Shown here in pieces: positions 33,205 to 36,727 of a stretch of 36,727 nt of DNA. Numbering within the stretch: position 1 is the first letter of the stretch; each line of letters opens with the position of its first letter. The stretch covers positions 1 through 36,727 of the forward strand of contig CAZKTO010000024.1 of NCBI GenBank assembly GCA_964555685.1, in the 5' to 3' direction. This DNA is from CAZKTO01 sp964555685. Its GTDB lineage: Bacteria; Chloroflexota; Dehalococcoidia; SHYB01. Made by a program: the position numbers and the translations under genes. The notes beneath the pieces are model-generated. The model worked only from the letters and a program-made list of their open reading frames with translations, searched no databases and had not been told where the DNA came from.

Positions 33205-33764
33205 CAACGGCGGCGGCGAAGGGCGAGTGCCGGAAATGCCGGAGCAGGCTCGTGGTCACCCACGAGCAGACGTGCATGATCTGCGGCTATCCCGCGGAGC
33301 AGGGCGTCGCGGCGGCGCCCGCCGCCAAACCTCTGGCGCCCCCGATCCCGCTGCGGCCGGCCCAGGACGGGTCCGAGCCCTCCATCCGAGACCCCATCGT
33401 CGAGAGCTACCACGTCTATGGGCTCGTGCAGACCGGCCACGACTTTGGCATCAAGCCATCGACCTTGGTCCTGCGTTTGAAGAAGTGGGGCGTGGACCTG
33501 CACGGTCGCGGGTGGAAGCCGAGCCACGTCCGCGAGAAGAGGGGCGGCGGCGTTGCGACCGTCCCCGGCACCGAAGGGATCGCCCAGGATGCCCAGCGCC
33601 TCCTCCTCGACTCGCTGGCCGGCCAGATGGACGAACTGGAGCGGGCCGTGGCGGCGTCGGCCCAGGCGTGCGGAGGCGGCGCCGCGGCCAAGGGCTACCA
33701 CGCCGGCCGCATGGAGATGCTCCAGATCGCCCGCCTGATGCTGCGCCAGGCGCGGCCGCGCTAG
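33201..33764 (+). CDS. Zinc-ribbon protein with HTH-like segment, unknown function
   Basis: 187 residues, overlapping the TetR stop by ATGA. N-terminal C10-x2-C13 and C25-x2-C28 (CRKC, CMIC) form a zinc ribbon. A Pro/Ala linker follows, then IVESYHVYGLVQTGHDFGIK and PSTLVLRLKKWGVDLHGRGW, which looks like a helix-turn-helix. A C-terminal helix (RLLLDSLAGQMDELERAVAA) may dimerise. I recognise no family. Coupling to TetR suggests a paired DNA-binding or regulatory role. Confidence 0.6.
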   Translation: MTTAAAKGECRKCRSRLVVTHEQTCMICGYPAEQGVAAAPAAKPLAPPIPLRPAQDGSEPSIRDPIVESYHVYGLVQTGHDFGIKPSTLVLRLKKWGVDLHGRGWKPSHVREKRGGGVATVPGTEGIAQDAQRLLLDSLAGQMDELERAVAASAQACGGGAAAKGYHAGRMEMLQIARLMLRQARPR

Positions 33765-33791
33765 GCCGCCCGCTTCCAGGGAGGGACCGTC

Positions 33792-34904
33792 ATGGGACGC
33801 TACAAGCTGGTCTCCGCGGACTCCCACGTGCTGGAGCCGCCCGACATCTGGCAGCGGTGGCTGCCCGCCAAGCTCCGAGAGCGGGCTCCCAGGCTGGCCA
33901 AGGACCCGGACGGCGGCGACGCGTGGGTCTATGGCGCCAGCGGGCCGCCCGAGCCCATCGGCCTTACCGCCACCGCCGGCATGCGCTACGAGGACTTCAA
34001 GTGGACCGGCATGACCTACCAGAACATCGTCCAGGGCGCCTACAAGAGCCCCGAGCGCCTCAAGGAGATGGACGCCGACGGCGTGGACGCCGAGATCCTC
34101 TACCAGCCGCAGCGGACCATGAGCTACTTCATGACCTCGGGCGACAACGAGTTCCAGATCGCCGGCATTCAGGCCTACAACGACTGGCTGCACGACGGCT
34201 TCTGCGCCACGGACCACAAGCGGCTCATCGGCGTGGCCCAGATGCCCAACATCGGCATCGATGGCATGATCGGCGAGCTGCGGCGCGTGGTCAAGAAGGG
34301 CATGCGGGGCGCCGTCCTCTCCACGTGGCCCAGCGGCAAGGACACCCTCTCGCCTGACGACGACAAGTTCTGGGCCGCCGCCCAGGAGCTGGGCATCCCC
34401 GTCAGCATCCACGTCTCCCTCGTCAGCAACGCGCGGATGCGCGTGGCCGGCGGCAACTGGAAGCTCCCCGGCAGCGCCGCCAAGGGCATGACCACCATGC
34501 CGGCCATTATGGGCGACATGATCCTGAGCGGCGTCTTCGACCGCTTCCCGGACCTCCAGATCGTGATGGTGGAGACGGGCGTCGGCTGGGTCCCCTACTT
34601 CCTCGAGCAGCTGGACGACCGCTACTGGCGCAACCGCGTCTGGACCAAGTGCGCCATCCAGCGCGTGCCCAGCGAGTACTGGCGCAGCAACTGGTCCGCC
34701 ACCTTCATCCTGGACCGCTACGGCCTGGCGAACCGCCTGGCCATCGGGGTGCGCAGCATGCTGTGGTCCACGGACTACCCGCACCAGGGGAACGACTGGC
34801 CCTATAGCCGCCGGGTGCTCAAGGAGATGGCTGCGGGCGTCCCCGAGGACGAGCTGTACGAGATCTGCGCCGGCAACGCGGTGCGGCTCTACCACCTGGA
34901 GTAA
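33792..34904 (+). CDS. Amidohydrolase family 2 (ACMSD-like TIM-barrel) protein
   Basis: 370 residues with GGAGGG before the ATG. It opens YKLVSADSHVLEPPDIWQRW, with Asp10 and His12 as the N-terminal metal site of amidohydrolase-2 proteins. A second His is in ELGIPVSIHVSLVSNARMRV, an IVMVETGVGWVPYFLEQLDD stretch follows, and the final Asp is in MLWSTDYPHQGNDWPYSRR. This group contains decarboxylases and hydrolases acting on CoA-free aromatic or heterocyclic acids. The substrate is unknown. It lies 12 nt before the third CoA-transferase, so they are probably co-transcribed. Confidence 0.9.
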   Translation: MGRYKLVSADSHVLEPPDIWQRWLPAKLRERAPRLAKDPDGGDAWVYGASGPPEPIGLTATAGMRYEDFKWTGMTYQNIVQGAYKSPERLKEMDADGVDAEILYQPQRTMSYFMTSGDNEFQIAGIQAYNDWLHDGFCATDHKRLIGVAQMPNIGIDGMIGELRRVVKKGMRGAVLSTWPSGKDTLSPDDDKFWAAAQELGIPVSIHVSLVSNARMRVAGGNWKLPGSAAKGMTTMPAIMGDMILSGVFDRFPDLQIVMVETGVGWVPYFLEQLDDRYWRNRVWTKCAIQRVPSEYWRSNWSATFILDRYGLANRLAIGVRSMLWSTDYPHQGNDWPYSRRVLKEMAAGVPEDELYEICAGNAVRLYHLE

Positions 34905-34916
34905 GGGGCGGGCGCC

Positions 34917-36119
34917 TTGCTCAACGCCGGGTCGCCGGGGCCCCTGACGGGCCGCCGCATCCTCGAGCTCGCGGGGCCCCTGGCCCAGTACTGCGGCAAG
35001 GTCCTGGCCGACCTCGGCGCCGAGGTCATCGCCGTCGAGCCGCCCGGGGGCGGAGCCGTGCGCCGCCTCCCGCCGTTCGTGGGCGAGGACCCGGCGAACA
35101 CGGGGCTCTACTTCGAGTACTGGAACGCCGGGAAGCGCTCGGTCACGCTCAACCTGAGGACGGCGGGAGGCCGCGCGCTCTTCGAAAACCTCGTCCCCAC
35201 GGCCGATGCCATCGTGGAGTCGGACCCGCCGCATCTGCTCGACCAGGGGAGCTACGACTACCCGCGGCTGGCGGCGCTGAACCCTGGGCTGGTCCTGACC
35301 TCGGTCTCGGGCTTCGGGACGGACGGGCCCTACGCGCGCTTCCGGGGGTCGAACCTGGTCTACTACGCCCTCAGCGGCTTCATGGCGAGCTCTGGCGAGG
35401 CGGAGCGGCCGCCCGTCGTCCTATCGGGCCTGCTCACCTACGTCTGCTCGTCGGTCCACGCCGCGGCCGGCACCCTCATGGCCATCCTGGCGCGCGACCG
35501 CACAGGCCGGGGGCAGGAGGTGCGCGTCTCGGCCCAGCAGGCGATGGTGGCCTTCACGACGATCGCGGGCGTGCCGCACTACCTGGACACCGGGACGGCC
35601 CCCAAGCGCCGGGGCGCCCACGGCCTCTACCCCTGCCAGGACGGGTACGTCATCATCGCCATTGGCCGGCCGGAGCAGTGGCAGGTCTTCAGCCAGTGGG
35701 TGGCCGAGACGACGGGCAACCGGGCCATCCTCGACCCCAAGCTCCAGGGCCGGCCCGAGGACCGGGAGCCCTACGGGGACCAGATCAGCGTCTGGCTCAC
35801 CGAGTTTTCGATGCGCTACCACCGGGAGGAGCTCTTCCGGGAGGCGCAGCGGCGGCACCTGACGCTGGCACCCGTCTACACCGTCCGGGACCTGCTGGCC
35901 AACGAGCAGCTGGCGGCGCGGGCGTTCTTCCAGACGATACGCCACCCGCGCTACGGGCCGGTCCGGTATCCAGGTCCGCCATACAAGTTCTCCGGGAGCC
36001 CGGTGGCGATCCGCGGGGCCGCGCCGGAGCCGGGCCGGGACAACGCCGCCATCCTGTGCGGCGAGCTGGGTCTCTCCCGGCAGGAGCTCGCGGCGCTGCG
36101 GGCGGCGGGGGCGCTGTAG
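34917..36119 (+). CDS. CaiB/BaiF-type class III CoA-transferase (catalytic Asp not evident)
   Basis: 400 residues from a TTG at 34917, 12 nt after the amidohydrolase stop. LTGRRILELAGPLAQYCGKV and LADLGAEVIAVEPPGG, then NAGKRSVTLNLRTAGGRALF, are family N-terminal motifs. At the catalytic Asp column it has LTYVCSSVHAA (Thr instead of Asp, by eye), so like the protein at 27663 it may be a non-catalytic partner subunit or use other chemistry. It ends EPGRDNAAILCGELGLSRQE, as in its paralogues. The start could alternatively be internal. Confidence 0.87.
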   Translation: MLNAGSPGPLTGRRILELAGPLAQYCGKVLADLGAEVIAVEPPGGGAVRRLPPFVGEDPANTGLYFEYWNAGKRSVTLNLRTAGGRALFENLVPTADAIVESDPPHLLDQGSYDYPRLAALNPGLVLTSVSGFGTDGPYARFRGSNLVYYALSGFMASSGEAERPPVVLSGLLTYVCSSVHAAAGTLMAILARDRTGRGQEVRVSAQQAMVAFTTIAGVPHYLDTGTAPKRRGAHGLYPCQDGYVIIAIGRPEQWQVFSQWVAETTGNRAILDPKLQGRPEDREPYGDQISVWLTEFSMRYHREELFREAQRRHLTLAPVYTVRDLLANEQLAARAFFQTIRHPRYGPVRYPGPPYKFSGSPVAIRGAAPEPGRDNAAILCGELGLSRQELAALRAAGAL

Positions 36120-36421
36120 GCGCAGGGGCGGGTTTGAGCCCCCATTTCCCAAATCAACTTGATTCGCAGTGTCGAAGAGCATGTGCTCAACCGGGGCCCG
36201 AAGAGCGTGCGCAGTCTGATGGACGGGCTATGAAAGGCGGTGTTATCATGGTCGGCATAACTCGTGGGTCCTTCGCGGACGTGGCACTCGCGCTTGGACC
36301 CGCGGCCGCTGGGTCCGCGTCTTATGCTGGCAAGCCAGGGCGTCGGCGGGCTTATGCTGACCCGTATACACCCTGTTAGAAAGGCGATGCTCCCATGGAA
36401 CATACGGAAGGAGGCTGATTC
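36120..36421. other. Intergenic stretch with no convincing gene
   Basis: It contains the AATCAACTTGATTC motif, a short frame ending at 36231 (reading VEEHVLNRGPKSVRSLMDGL, possibly a gene tail remnant) and a 49-residue frame from 36229. Neither has a family match I recognise. Two TTATGCTG repeats occur near 36322 and 36352. Confidence 0.4.
36152..36165. promoter_or_regulatory. Second copy of the AATCAACTYGATTC motif
   Basis: AATCAACTTGATTC, one change from 27546-27559. It lies about 33 nt past the CoA-transferase stop, at the far end of the CoA-transferase/amidohydrolase block. Confidence 0.4.
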
Positions 36422-36457
36422 GTGAGGATGGCGGTGCTTTGCTCGATTGACCGGTGA
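36408..36457 (+). CDS. Micro-ORF leader with strong Shine-Dalgarno before the MoaD/ThiS-like gene
   Basis: AAGGAGG (36408-36414), 7 nt, GTG at 36422, eleven codons (V/M R M A V L C S I D R), TGA at 36455-36457. The stop overlaps a GTG that is in frame with the downstream gene (36454). It could be a leader peptide that drives coupled translation or the broken start of another gene. Too short to judge. Confidence 0.35.
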
Positions 36458-36489
36458 GCCGTCGGCGGCGCGCGGCGCCTTCCACCGCG

Positions 36490-36727
36490 ATGGCCCGAGC
36501 CATGACCATCACGATCCATGTTCCAGGGGCGCTGCGCACCTGCTGCGACGGTGCCTCGGAGCTTTTTCTGTCGGCCCCGAGCGTGCGTGCCGCCCTTGAG
36601 CAACTCGAGCGGAGCCACCCATCGTTGTACCGCAGCATCTGCGACGAGACTGATACGGTGCGCCGCCACGTAAACCTGTTCGTGAACACGTCTCACGTGC
36701 GCGACCGGGAAGGGCTCGATACGGCGC
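36490..36727 (+). CDS. MoaD/ThiS-like ubiquitin-fold sulfur carrier, cut by window edge
   Basis: At least 79 residues with no stop before the edge. ATGs at 36490 and 36502 and a GTG at 36454 are in frame, with no clear Shine-Dalgarno for the ATGs. TITIHVPGALRTCCDGASEL, then SAPSVRAALEQLERSHPSLY and RRHVNLFVNTSHVRDREGLD, follow the MoaD/ThiS beta-grasp layout (two strands, helix, strands with a VNLFVN-type core). The C-terminal Gly-Gly needed for activation is beyond the edge. Such proteins carry sulfur as a thiocarboxylate for molybdopterin, thiamine or other pathways; which one cannot be told here. Confidence 0.75.
   Translation, partial: MARAMTITIHVPGALRTCCDGASELFLSAPSVRAALEQLERSHPSLYRSICDETDTVRRHVNLFVNTSHVRDREGLDTA

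Noticed and set aside
32970..35234. A 754-residue minus-strand frame
   Set aside because: It overlaps the TetR, zinc-ribbon, amidohydrolase and CoA-transferase genes, whose plus-strand frames show clear family motifs; it is a high-GC shadow.
36120..36182. A tRNA-like 3' part (GGGGGCTCAAACCCGCC on the minus strand)
   Set aside because: The T-arm pairs poorly and no anticodon arm, D-arm or acceptor stem could be found around it.

Overview
The window is high-GC bacterial chromosome. It combines a type IV pilus locus, a histidine biosynthesis operon encoding a long-form HisG, several CaiB/BaiF-type CoA-transferases, thiolase/DUF35/MaoC sets, a lipobox substrate-binding protein, and many small dispersed palindromes. 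This mix suggests an uncultivated environmental lineage, and Chloroflexota (Dehalococcoidia-like) fits best. That assignment is inferred from gene content only. A run of 100 N at 2248-2347 marks this as a scaffold.

Layout. (1) 1-10223, all minus strand: type IV pilus genes in the transcription order pilin (pilA), pilT, pilB, pilC, then three overlapping minor-pilin-like genes. The second of these is a giant minor pilin with seven fibronectin-III-like repeats, and the third runs off the left edge. (2) 10224-12000: a gene-poor junkyard of hairpins, an IS5-type transposase remnant, split excisionase-like HTH pieces, and a tyrosine-recombinase relic whose start looks like 6-phosphogluconate dehydrogenase. 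(3) 12193-12580: rnpB (RNase P RNA), minus strand. (4) 12699-19724: two convergent thiolase-like genes. Between them sit a DUF433/DUF5615 toxin-antitoxin pair and a block with three small genes of unknown function plus a Crp/Fnr-family regulator. Short duplicated copies of both thiolase 3' ends lie at 14576-14656, which suggests the two thiolases were once adjacent and that two cargo blocks were inserted between them. The second thiolase continues upstream into DUF35, MaoC and MaoC-N genes. (5) 19900-24954: hisG, a 49-residue membrane peptide, a zinc-dependent phospholipase C-like gene, hisD, hisC and hisB, most of them overlapping or closely spaced. (6) 25130-36727: a hotdog protein, an extracellular solute-binding lipoprotein, three CoA-transferases, a DUF1059 protein, a D-aminoacylase-type amidohydrolase, a TetR regulator, a zinc-ribbon protein, a second amidohydrolase, and a MoaD/ThiS-like gene cut by the right edge.

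How the genes work together. The left third makes a retractable surface pilus that probably displays a large adhesin-like minor pilin. The right two thirds look like catabolism of CoA-activated or N-acylated organic compounds: CoA transfer, hydration by hotdog enzymes, thiolytic cleavage with a DUF35 partner, amide hydrolysis, and uptake of an oligopeptide-like substrate. A TetR regulator sits in the middle. A near-identical palindrome (AATCAACTYGATTC) lies in front of the first CoA-transferase and just behind the last one. No CRISPR array, prophage or complete novel defence system was seen. The most unusual features are the FN3-array pilin, the EF-hand pilin, the structured leader before pilT, the duplicated thiolase ends flanking cargo, and the dispersed CCCCGAC-NN-GTCGGGG palindrome.
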